From Chloroflexota bacterium (GTDB lineage Bacteria; Chloroflexota; Dehalococcoidia; Lucifugimonadales; UBA3495), in contig PAJQ01000001.1 of the NCBI GenBank assembly GCA_002710215.1, positions 1 through 36,949 on the forward strand: a stretch of 36,949 nt of DNA, written 5' to 3'. The position numbers and the translations under genes are program-made. Shown one piece after another: positions 9,974 to 17,123 of the stretch (its first letter is position 1; every line of letters begins with the position of its first letter). A model generated the notes under the pieces. The model saw only the letters and a program-made list of their open reading frames with translations. It did not search any database and was not told the DNA's origin.

Positions 9974-10477
9974 TTATTCCCCCAGCGCTAATCGGCTGAA
10001 TCTCACAACCCGGACGTTCTCGCCAACCTTGGCCGCCATCTCTTGAACGATATCCGCCACCGAGTTTGAGTTCCCTTTGATGAACGGTTGTTTTAACAAG
10101 CACACCTGGGCCGCCGGCCGGTCGTCGTCATCTTCCTTATCGCTTTCATCAAGGTAGGCAGGCGCCATGGCGGCCACCTGCATGGCGATGTCATGGGCTA
10201 AGGATTGGAATTCGGGAGTTCGGGCAACAAAATCGGTTTCGCAGCCCAACTCAATTATCGCTCCAACCCGCCCACCGGTGTGGACGTATGCTTGGACCAC
10301 TCCCTGATTGGTTTCACGGTCAGACCGTTTGGCTGCTTGAGCGAAGCCTTTATCCCTTAAGGATTCGGCCGCTTTGTCCATATCCCCTTGAGTCTGTTCC
10401 AGGGCTTGCTTGCATTCCATGACTCCGGCCCCGGTTTGGGTGCGCAGGGCTCGGATTTGATCGACGCTGACCACCAA
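9974..10477 (-). CDS. tsf: Elongation factor Ts, short form
   Basis: Nucleotide exchange factor for EF-Tu. At 167 residues it is the short form, as in some Chloroflexota and other lineages, rather than the roughly 280-residue E. coli type. The N-terminal UBA-like domain has IRALRTQTGAGVMECKQALE and GDMDKAAESLRDKG. The core has IIELGCETDFVARTPEF with the TDFV motif that contacts EF-Tu. The start is TTG at 10477 or GTG one codon later; AGGAGG lies five bases before the TTG and eight before the GTG, so the sequence does not decide between them. A 118-base gap with a hairpin separates it from rpsB. Confidence 0.96.
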   Translation of the reverse strand: MVVSVDQIRALRTQTGAGVMECKQALEQTQGDMDKAAESLRDKGFAQAAKRSDRETNQGVVQAYVHTGGRVGAIIELGCETDFVARTPEFQSLAHDIAMQVAAMAPAYLDESDKEDDDDRPAAQVCLLKQPFIKGNSNSVADIVQEMAAKVGENVRVVRFSRLALGE

Positions 10478-10538
10478 GTATGCCTCCTATTTTTTCAAAG
10501 GGAAACTATGCCGTGCGATTTGAACCGGTTCAGCACTG

Positions 10539-10558
10539 CCGGTGTAAGACACCGCCGG
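10539..10558 (-). promoter_or_regulatory. Hairpin in the rpsB-tsf gap
   Basis: CCGGTGT and ACACCGCCGG pair around a three-base loop with one bulged C, giving about ten paired bases. It lies between the rpsB stop and the tsf ribosome binding site. There is no T-run directly after it on the minus strand, so it is not a classic terminator. It may be an RNA-processing site or a partial attenuator, as rpsB-tsf spacers often hold such hairpins. Confidence 0.35.
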
Positions 10559-10595
10559 TAGTCAGAGCCAGCGGTCCCTCAAAGGGCAGCTTTAA

Positions 10596-11603
10596 TTACG
10601 AGCCTGACGACGAAGAGGCAGGCTCGGTCGCCTCTGGTTCGGAAGGCGCCGGCTCATCAACAACCGTGCGTTCCAAAGATGCGATCTCGCGCCCCTCCGA
10701 ATCCATTGCCGGTATCTCGGCTTCCTCTCCGAATAGTTCAGAAGTTACCGGGTCCGACCCTTCCGTCATTTCTACTTCATCGTCTTCAGTCAGTTGCAGT
10801 TCTTCCCGCCGGGCCTGTTCCAGCAGAGCCGCTTCTTCCTGTTCCGCCAAGAGCATGGCTTCTCTCTGAGCCGCGCCTTCCAGAGCCGCGGAGGCCATTC
10901 TGCCCGCGATCAATCGGATGGACCGGACGGCGTCATCATTGCCGGGGATAGAGTGGGTCACTTTGTCCGGGTCGCAGTCCGTGTCCACGATGGCGAAGAT
11001 CTGGATTCCCATGCGGCGAGCTTCAGCGATACATATGTCTTCTTTGCCGATGTCGATGACGAACAACGCCTTAGGCAGTTCGTTCATCTCCCGCATGCCT
11101 AGGAAATACTTTTCCAGCCTATTCAGTGTGTCCCGTAGTTTTACGCCTTCTTTTTTGGGGAGCACCCGGAAGTAACCGGCGTCCCTCTTTTGCTGCAGGT
11201 CGATCATGTGATTGATCCGCCCGCGAATGGTCTGGAAATTGGTCAGAGTTCCACCCAGCCAACGCTGGTTCACGTACCACATACCACAACGTTCGGCTTC
11301 GCTCTCGACGACTTCCTGAGCTTGCCGCTTGGTGCCCACAAATAGAATCTTGCCACCGTCGGCCACAACTTGGACCATTGCCCGGTAGGCCTCGTTAATC
11401 AGCCCCAGCGTCTGCTGTAGGTCGATTATGTGGATGCCGTTGCGTTGGGTGAAGATGTACCGCTTCATCTGCGGGTTCCACCTTCGGGTCTGGTGTCCGA
11501 AGTGAACGCCCGCCTCTAAGAGGGACTTCATCGTGATCGGTGCATTCGGTTCCCTGGGGGGAGCTGGACGCTCTTCTGTCGGAACCTCTGGAGCCTGTAC
11601 CAT
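10596..11603 (-). CDS. rpsB: 30S ribosomal protein S2 with extended termini
   Basis: Binds the small ribosomal subunit near the head-body junction and helps S1 to associate. The conserved core runs from about residue 24: [20 protein letters not shown], then [74 protein letters not shown] and [14 protein letters not shown]. At 335 residues it exceeds the usual 230-260. About 23 Pro/Glu-rich residues precede the core, and some 85 acidic, Ser/Pro/Glu-rich residues follow it. The ATG at 11603 has AAAGGTAGG about four bases upstream, so the N-terminal extension seems real. First gene of the operon. Confidence 0.97.
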   Translation of the reverse strand: MVQAPEVPTEERPAPPREPNAPITMKSLLEAGVHFGHQTRRWNPQMKRYIFTQRNGIHIIDLQQTLGLINEAYRAMVQVVADGGKILFVGTKRQAQEVVESEAERCGMWYVNQRWLGGTLTNFQTIRGRINHMIDLQQKRDAGYFRVLPKKEGVKLRDTLNRLEKYFLGMREMNELPKALFVIDIGKEDICIAEARRMGIQIFAIVDTDCDPDKVTHSIPGNDDAVRSIRLIAGRMASAALEGAAQREAMLLAEQEEAALLEQARREELQLTEDDEVEMTEGSDPVTSELFGEEAEIPAMDSEGREIASLERTVVDEPAPSEPEATEPASSSSGS

Positions 11604-11779
11604 AAAACCTACCTTTCTAGATTAATTACCCTTTTATCTTCCAACCCAGCCTGTGGACGATTCCCAACCAACGCCGTTGGCGTCCCTGAAAACCGTTATA
11701 ACTGCCAAAGCCGTACTCGAGATGCGTCAGCCACGGCACGTAACAAACACTGGCTACCGGGCAAGCCGTGACTTGGAAG
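11604..11779 (-). promoter_or_regulatory. Leader of the rpsB operon
   Basis: About 170 bases lie between the promoter and the rpsB start with no convincing gene; a 73-codon open frame here has no family resemblance. A small hairpin, ACGCC-GTT-GGCGT, sits at 11671-11683. Long leaders of ribosomal protein operons often bind the encoded protein for autoregulation, so an S2-responsive leader is possible. I cannot match it to a known leader family. Confidence 0.35.
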
Positions 11780-11808
11780 AGTATATCACAGGCGCAAATG
11801 CCGGGCAA
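11780..11808 (-). promoter_or_regulatory. Sigma-70-type promoter of the rpsB operon
   Basis: On the minus strand TTGCCC (11803-11808) and TATACT (11780-11785) are separated by exactly 17 bases. Transcription would start near 11773, about 170 bases before rpsB. The -35 hexamer lies partly inside the left arm of the inverted repeat at 11795-11840. This is the best promoter match in the left third of the window. Confidence 0.75.
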
Positions 11809-11840
11809 TGATAAAATGCGCCATCGCAACCCGGCATTTG
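11795..11840. repeat. 11-bp perfect inverted repeat over the rpsB promoter
   Basis: CAAATGCCGGG at 11795-11805 and CCCGGCATTTG at 11830-11840 are exact complements around a 24-base loop. It overlaps the -35 region of the rpsB operon promoter and lies about 34 bases downstream of the zincin-like gene's stop. It could end transcription from that gene, but no T-run follows the stem. It could also be an operator. Confidence 0.7.
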
Positions 11841-11873
11841 ACTTCAAATCCCGAAGGTTGGAACCTGATCTTC

Positions 11874-12242
11874 CTAGCCGTAGCCCAGCCGGTGCAGGTC
11901 TTCTTCGTCCATCCCGATGCAGTGGCCAATCTCATGCCACAAAGTTATCTTGATTTCCCGCTCCGCTTGCTCCCGGGAAGAACAACTACGCAATATAGGC
12001 TGCCGGTAGATCGTGATTTTATCTGGGAGGGAGAGACCGGAACCTTCCCTTTCCGGCAAGGGCACCCCGCTGTACAACCCAAAGAGGGTCCCTGGCTCTT
12101 CCAGCAACTCCAAGTCTTCCTTTCGCGGCCACTCTTCCACCACGATATCCATGTTGGTGATGGCCTGTATCATCTCGGCCGGAACCTGACGGTACGCCTG
12201 GCGCACCAACCGGATGAACTCGCGGCGCGAAATGTTGATCAA
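11874..12242 (-). CDS. Zincin-like metallopeptidase, small (PF06262-like)
   Basis: A 122-residue protein with the zinc-protease signature HEIGHCIGMDEEDL: H103, E104 and H107, then Gly 110 and an acidic residue (D112 or E113) for a third ligand. This size and the 'HE-x-x-H-x-x-G-x-x-D/E' ending match the minimal zincin family PF06262 (formerly DUF1025), whose substrates are unknown. The N-terminal half has EFIRLVRQAYRQVPAEMIQA and DIVVEEWP, also typical. No signal peptide is seen, so it should be cytoplasmic. It overlaps the end of nfo by four bases and is probably co-translated with it. Confidence 0.82.
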   Translation of the reverse strand: MINISRREFIRLVRQAYRQVPAEMIQAITNMDIVVEEWPRKEDLELLEEPGTLFGLYSGVPLPEREGSGLSLPDKITIYRQPILRSCSSREQAEREIKITLWHEIGHCIGMDEEDLHRLGYG

Positions 12243-13108
12243 CTTCCCATACCGGGGCCCAATCCCGCCTGCTGACGAATCGATTTCAAGATGTCTATGT
12301 TCTGTTGGTCGGGACCTTTCCCCTCGAATCCGGGTACCTCCAAAAGGAAGGGAACTTCCCGGAAGGCTGGGTGCCCCATTATCGTGGCGAAGCCGGACTC
12401 GCCGATAAATCCTTCGCCGATGTTGTCATGCCGGTCTACTCCGGAGCCACAGGGCCGCTTGGAGTCATTGGCATGGATGACCAGGAGATTGGAGACCCCG
12501 ATGGTATCCTCAAACTCTCTGATCATGGCCTCGATACCTTCGGTAGAAGCCAGATCGTAACCCGCCGCGAAGCTGTGCTGGGTGTCTAGACAGACCTTTA
12601 GCCGCGGACTGTTCACCCCTTCTATGATGCGGCCCAATTCCTCAAATTTGGCGCCGATGTGCTGGCCCATTCCCGCCATATTTTCCACTGCCAGGTAGGG
12701 ACCGTCTGGCGAATCTTCCAGCACCCTTTGAATAGCCGCCACGGATTGGGCTAGAACAGCTTCATAACCCGCCCCTTTGTGGCTGCCAGGATGGAAGACG
12801 ACACCTTGGGCCCCGATCTCCGCGGCAAGATTCATGTAATTGACCAGGGATTGGACCCCCCGTTCCAGGTGGGCTTCGTCGGCAGTTCCCAAGTTGATTA
12901 GATAGATGGCATGTAGGAAGACGGAGTCTATTCCCGCATCGGCCGCCTGACTTCGAAAAGACTCTTTCTCCGGTTCGGGTATCGGCTTGAAGGCCCAACC
13001 TTGGGGTGAAGAGCCGAATATCTGGATGGCCTCGCAGCCAATCTCCGCGGCTCGTGCGATGGACTTGCTTATTCCCCCAGCGGTGGAGACGTGGGCGCCG
13101 ATTTTCAT
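12239..13108 (-). CDS. nfo: Endonuclease IV (AP endonuclease)
   Basis: Cuts DNA 5' to abasic sites in base excision repair, using three zinc ions. The 289-residue TIM-barrel protein begins MKIGAHVSTAGGISKSI. Zinc-binding blocks are visible in order: VFHPGSHKG, YLAVENMAGMG, KVCLDTQHSFAAGYDL, LLVIHANDSKRPCGSGVDRH with HDNIGEGFIG, and a final LEVPG. ATG has AGAGGAG about seven bases upstream. The zincin-like gene begins inside its last codons. The start lies 150 bases from the divergent alcohol dehydrogenase, in a gap holding a repeat. Confidence 0.96.
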   Translation of the reverse strand: MKIGAHVSTAGGISKSIARAAEIGCEAIQIFGSSPQGWAFKPIPEPEKESFRSQAADAGIDSVFLHAIYLINLGTADEAHLERGVQSLVNYMNLAAEIGAQGVVFHPGSHKGAGYEAVLAQSVAAIQRVLEDSPDGPYLAVENMAGMGQHIGAKFEELGRIIEGVNSPRLKVCLDTQHSFAAGYDLASTEGIEAMIREFEDTIGVSNLLVIHANDSKRPCGSGVDRHDNIGEGFIGESGFATIMGHPAFREVPFLLEVPGFEGKGPDQQNIDILKSIRQQAGLGPGMGS

Positions 13109-13121
13109 CTGAGACTCCTCT

Positions 13122-13196
13122 TAGCTATCAGCGCTCAGCTATCAGGCATTAGAAGTTCGTTTGACCGCTGATCGCCGATGGCTGAAAGCTGACCGC
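13122..13196. repeat. Imperfect inverted repeat of AGCTATCAGC-type units
   Basis: The left part (13122-13145) has two copies of a unit like AGCTATCAG. The right part (13168-13196) has diverged copies in the opposite direction (CTGATCGCCGATGGCTGAAA and neighbours). Similar short, hairpin-forming units are scattered through many bacterial genomes. It fills the gap between nfo and the divergent dehydrogenase. Confidence 0.55.
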
Positions 13197-13219
13197 TCAA
13201 ATTATACGCCAGCGCCGGA

Positions 13220-13248
13220 TTGGCGGCGCAACCTCTCAAGGATATAAT
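13220..13248 (+). promoter_or_regulatory. Promoter giving an almost leaderless mRNA
   Basis: TTGGCG (13220-13225), a 17-base spacer and TATAAT (13243-13248). The expected start of transcription, about 13255, is within a few bases of the dehydrogenase ATG at 13257. No good ribosome binding site lies before that ATG, which fits a leaderless message. Confidence 0.65.
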
Positions 13249-13256
13249 CCAACCCC

Positions 13257-14291
13257 ATGATGCTTGCGTTGTTCCTGGAAAAACCCGGCAGGCCGCCGGT
13301 CCTGGCAGTGAAAGAAACTCCTATCCCGTCCCCTGGACCGGGAGAGGTACTGGTGGAGGTGGCGGCGTGCGGATTTTGCCACCATGACCTGCTGGTGATG
13401 GCCGGCGTGCTGCGGCGCGGGGTTAAGCCAGGAGTGATTCTAGGCCACGAGATATCGGGAATCGTGGCCCAAGTTGGCGAAGGGACTAGGCTGGTCGAAA
13501 AAGGCGACCGGGTTGTTAGCCTACTGACCAACGCCTGCGGCCAGTGCGAACGCTGTCTGAGCGGCAGGGAGCACCGGTGTCTCCACGGCGAAGGTATCGG
13601 CCACGGCCGTGACGGTGGCTTCGCCGAGTATGTGGTGCTGAGCGAGTTCAGCCTGGTAAAAATATCCGAGTCTATCGATCTGACTGACGCGGCCCTACTA
13701 GCTTGTCCCATGGGTGTGGCGTTACAAGCAGTTCAGCATGTCGCGGAGGCCGGTCCCGGCAAAACCACCGTAGTCACCGGGGCCGGAGGCGGTTTGGGCA
13801 TCCATGCTTTGCAGATGGCTGCCGCGCTGGGGAGCCGGGTATTAGCCGTGACCACCTCGCCGGATAAGTTGGGTCAATTCGCGCCGCTGGGCGCCGAGGA
13901 AGTGCTCCACACGGACGAGTTGGATTTTAGCGAGATGGTCTTGGCGCTGACCGAAGATTTGGGCGCCGAGGTAGTAATAGATACGGTAGGCTCTGTCCTA
14001 TTTCCGTCTTCCTGGCGCAGCCTGGCCCAATTCGGACGCCTGGTTTTATTGGGGGAAGTCGCCGGCAAACCGGTGGAGCTGAGTCTGGCCGAGATAATCT
14101 TTCGGGACGCTCAGGTCTTGGGGTCATCGGGCGTTTCCCGATCGGTGATCGAACGGGTCGCGGATATGGTTTCCCAGGGACTAGTAAAGCCGGTGGTTGG
14201 AGGGTCCATGCCTCTGGAAGAGGCGGCAAACGCATTCGATATGCTGTCCGGCAGAAGGGTTTTAGGGCGGCTGGTGCTTACCGCCCGATAA
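13257..14291 (+). CDS. Zinc-dependent alcohol dehydrogenase (MDR family)
   Basis: A 344-residue medium-chain dehydrogenase, likely NAD(P)-dependent and acting on an alcohol; the substrate is unknown. The catalytic zinc ligands are C41 in CGFCHHD and H64-E65 in LGHEISG. The structural zinc site is C94, C97, C100 and C108. The Rossmann motif is VVTGAGGGLGIHALQMA around residues 173-189. The substitution 'GFCHHD' for the common 'GVCHTD' is within family range. Two ATG codons in a row could serve as start. Its 3' end overlaps the 3' end of secF on the other strand by 14 bases. Confidence 0.9.
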   Translation: MMLALFLEKPGRPPVLAVKETPIPSPGPGEVLVEVAACGFCHHDLLVMAGVLRRGVKPGVILGHEISGIVAQVGEGTRLVEKGDRVVSLLTNACGQCERCLSGREHRCLHGEGIGHGRDGGFAEYVVLSEFSLVKISESIDLTDAALLACPMGVALQAVQHVAEAGPGKTTVVTGAGGGLGIHALQMAAALGSRVLAVTTSPDKLGQFAPLGAEEVLHTDELDFSEMVLALTEDLGAEVVIDTVGSVLFPSSWRSLAQFGRLVLLGEVAGKPVELSLAEIIFRDAQVLGSSGVSRSVIERVADMVSQGLVKPVVGGSMPLEEAANAFDMLSGRRVLGRLVLTAR

Positions 14292-15270
14292 GGCTCATCA
14301 GCGTCGTCGTTGTGGCCGATGTGGCCCGCCTGCCCCGTCCTATCAGTTTGCCGAGTTCGCCCCGGTCCCAAATCACGATGAACTGGCTGGCGATAAATAT
14401 GGAACTGTAGGTTCCGGCCACGGCGCCGATGGCCACCACCAATAACAGCCCCCGGATACTGGGGCCGCCCATCAACAGCAGGGCCAGCAGCACAAACAGG
14501 GTGGTGAAGCTGGTGTTCAGCGACCGCCCCACGGTGTCCATGATGCTCATGTTGACCAACGAAGCCAGAGCCCGGTCAGGAAACCGAATGGTGTTCTCCC
14601 GGATCCGGTCAAACACAACGATCGTGTCGTTCACGCTGTAACCGGCAACGATGAGCACTCCCACAATGAACATGGAGTTTACCTCCATGTTCAAGACCTT
14701 GCCCAAAATGGAGAACACGCCGATCACGATTGCCACATCGTGGACAAGGGCCAATATGGCGGCCACACCGTACCGGTAGGACTTGGGAACGCGGCGGAAG
14801 GCGTACCAGATATACAGCAGAATGAAGACCGAAGCCGCCAGCATCGCATAGAATGCGTTTATTACGGTCTCACTAGCGATGATGGGCGACACCGAATCGA
14901 ATTTTACTTGATCCCTCACCAATCCGAAGGAATCTTCCAGGTCTTGCTCGAGAAGTTCCCTTTCCGACGGAAGATCGCCCACCGGTTCCGCCAGAAGCTT
15001 GGTGCGGATGAAAAAGGAACGCTCCCCGGTTCTTTGAATCAGCGCCTCGCCGTGTCCAAGTACGTTCATGCGTGCTAGGATCTGTTGCTCACTAACCGGT
15101 GAAGCGAAGCTAACTTGCAATACCGACCCGCTGGTGAAGTCGATGCCAGGGTTTAAACCCGAATGACCAGAGGCCCAACCGGGAGGGACGATCAAAGAGA
15201 TCAGACCCGGCAGGATAATCAGCGCCGAAATCAGGAAGTACCAGCCTCTCTTGCCAACGATGTCAATCAA
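14278..15270 (-). CDS. secF: Protein translocase subunit SecF
   Basis: With SecD it uses the proton gradient to help pull proteins through SecYEG. The 330-residue protein starts with a membrane segment (GWYFLISALIILPGLISLIV), then the periplasmic P4-type domain with NPGIDFTSGSVLQVSF, then five membrane segments. Conserved features are the GVAAILALVHDVAIVIG segment, GYSVNDTIVVFDRIRE and the SLNTSFTTLFVLLALLLMGG segment. It follows secD by two bases. Its last codons overlap the end of the convergent dehydrogenase. Confidence 0.96.
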   Translation of the reverse strand: MIDIVGKRGWYFLISALIILPGLISLIVPPGWASGHSGLNPGIDFTSGSVLQVSFASPVSEQQILARMNVLGHGEALIQRTGERSFFIRTKLLAEPVGDLPSERELLEQDLEDSFGLVRDQVKFDSVSPIIASETVINAFYAMLAASVFILLYIWYAFRRVPKSYRYGVAAILALVHDVAIVIGVFSILGKVLNMEVNSMFIVGVLIVAGYSVNDTIVVFDRIRENTIRFPDRALASLVNMSIMDTVGRSLNTSFTTLFVLLALLLMGGPSIRGLLLVVAIGAVAGTYSSIFIASQFIVIWDRGELGKLIGRGRRATSATTTTLMSLIGR

Positions 15271-15272
15271 TA

Positions 15273-17120
15273 TTAGCTCCCACCGACCGAGGCGTCTCCG
15301 GCACGGCGCAGACCCTCTGGAGTGAACAAATTTATCCGGCGGCCCAGGCCTATCCAGGCTAGGAGTTGTAGAAGATTCCGGCTGACCACCACCGCCGTGA
15401 ACATACTAGCCATGACGCCTACGGCGAGACTGATAGCGAATCCGGTGATCAGCCCGCCTCCCAACCGGTCGCCAAACCAAATGAGTACCAAACAGGTGAT
15501 AAGGGTGGACACGTTGCCGTCCCGGATGGCCGGCCAGGCGCGGTTGAACCCCACTTCCATGGACGAGGCCAGGGTGCGGCCGATGCGCACTTCCTCTTTC
15601 ATCCGCTCGAATATCAGGACGTTGGCGTCAACCGCCATGCCTATGGACAGGATGAAACCGCCGATGTGAGAGAGGGTGAGGGTTATTGGGAACATCTTGA
15701 ATATCGCCAAGACTATGAGCGAATAGACCACCAGAGAGATCGCGGCGACTACACCAGCCATGCGGTAGTAGGCCACCATAAACACCATCACCAGACCCAA
15801 GCCAATCATCCCGGCGATCAAGCTTTTCTTTAAAGATGCCGACCCCAGAAGAGCGTCTACGTCGCTTTCTTGAATAATCTTCAATGGTACCGGAAGCGCG
15901 CCGGATTCCAGTTGGATAGAGTTTTTCCTGGCTTCTTCTCTCGTGAAATTGCCGGTAATCTCGCTACGGCCGTCCCTTATCCAAGCCCGGGAAACCGGAG
16001 CCAATAGCACTTCGTCGTCCAATAAAATCGCGATTCGCTTGGTCTCCACACCGGCGATGCGTCTGGTTAGGTCGGAAAAGATATCGCTGCCCCGGTTGTT
16101 GAACTGGATGGATATCGCCCACCCTACCCCGGTCCTTGAATCTACTACTACATCAGCCCGCTCTAAGTCGTCTCCCGTAAGGCCTATATCGGCGTCCTCG
16201 AAATCAAGGCAGAACTGGTCCGAACAAGTGCGCTCTTTGAATTCCAACTGGGCGGTTTCCCCGATGAGGGCTTTGGCTTCGTCGATGCCGCTGACTACTT
16301 GGAATGAGTCGATCTTGACGCCTAACTGATCCCCCAGAGCCTGTAGCAGTTCGGACTTTTTCGCCGAACTTAACGTGTTCGTCTTGAGCTTGAACCTACG
16401 GTTATCTTCTTGGTCCAAGGAATTGAACCGCAGTTCAATCCGGGCCAAAACCGACAACAGGTCTTCCCTTTCAACCGGCTCGCTGAAGGTGATGCGGGTG
16501 ATTGAGCCGGTGGCTCCAGGCAACTGAACGATTATTCGGTCGTCGCCGATCGTTTGGATGATTGGCTCCTCCGTGCCAAAAGCGTTAACCCGGCGGTTTA
16601 TGATATCCAGCACACCTTCCATCTGATCCGGGGTGGGAGCGGGAGTCTCGATAGCCTGGAAGGTCTGCAAGCTGTCAAATTTCTCCTTCAGGCCCTTCTC
16701 CAAACGGTCCCGAGTTTCGGCGTCCAGATCGTCAGACCTTATTCCAAAGACGTTGTTCCCCTTCGGTTTAACCGACACAGGGATCTGTAATTCGTTCGCG
16801 GCGTCGGTGATCTGTCTCGCGGTTAATTCTTCCCCGAAAACCACTTCGACTCGGGTGGCGGTATCCGCTTGGTATACCAGATGCCCACCGCCTCGCAGGT
16901 CAAGGCCCAGCTTCAACCCAAGCGGACCAGAGCCGCCTCGGTCTAATTGAGAAAAACCGGGAATATTTATGCTGACTTCTCGAAAAGCCAGGGAAGCAAC
17001 CGAAACCGCGAGGATCAACAGAACCAGGAACGATAGGCGGATGCTCCTTTCCCTCGACGACGAAGGAAATAGCATCCACAGAATCGAGCCGAAAAATCCC
17101 CCTATCCACCTTCCCAGCAA
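15273..17120 (-). CDS. secD: Protein translocase subunit SecD
   Basis: Partner of SecF in late protein export. The 615-residue protein has an N-terminal membrane segment (SIRLSFLVLLILAVSVASLA), then LGLKLGLDLRGGGHLVYQAD, a large external P1-type domain with DIINRRVNAFGTEEPIIQTI and IIVQLPGA, and a C-terminal six-segment bundle ending with ANVLIFERMKEEVRIG. The start is TTG at 17120, with GGAGG seven bases upstream and three bases after the cca stop. The N-terminal cytoplasmic stub of about 27 residues is longer than usual. Confidence 0.96.
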   Translation of the reverse strand: MLGRWIGGFFGSILWMLFPSSSRERSIRLSFLVLLILAVSVASLAFREVSINIPGFSQLDRGGSGPLGLKLGLDLRGGGHLVYQADTATRVEVVFGEELTARQITDAANELQIPVSVKPKGNNVFGIRSDDLDAETRDRLEKGLKEKFDSLQTFQAIETPAPTPDQMEGVLDIINRRVNAFGTEEPIIQTIGDDRIIVQLPGATGSITRITFSEPVEREDLLSVLARIELRFNSLDQEDNRRFKLKTNTLSSAKKSELLQALGDQLGVKIDSFQVVSGIDEAKALIGETAQLEFKERTCSDQFCLDFEDADIGLTGDDLERADVVVDSRTGVGWAISIQFNNRGSDIFSDLTRRIAGVETKRIAILLDDEVLLAPVSRAWIRDGRSEITGNFTREEARKNSIQLESGALPVPLKIIQESDVDALLGSASLKKSLIAGMIGLGLVMVFMVAYYRMAGVVAAISLVVYSLIVLAIFKMFPITLTLSHIGGFILSIGMAVDANVLIFERMKEEVRIGRTLASSMEVGFNRAWPAIRDGNVSTLITCLVLIWFGDRLGGGLITGFAISLAVGVMASMFTAVVVSRNLLQLLAWIGLGRRINLFTPEGLRRAGDASVGGS

Positions 17121-17123
17121 GGG

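Noticed and set aside
10505-10590. A tRNA-like GGTTCAAATC stretch in the rpsB-tsf gap
   Set aside because: No acceptor stem, D-arm or anticodon arm can be drawn around it; only the T-loop-like bases are present.
11626-11847. A 73-codon minus-strand open frame upstream of rpsB
   Set aside because: It starts upstream of the promoter at 11780-11808 and has no recognisable features; the region is better read as promoter and leader.
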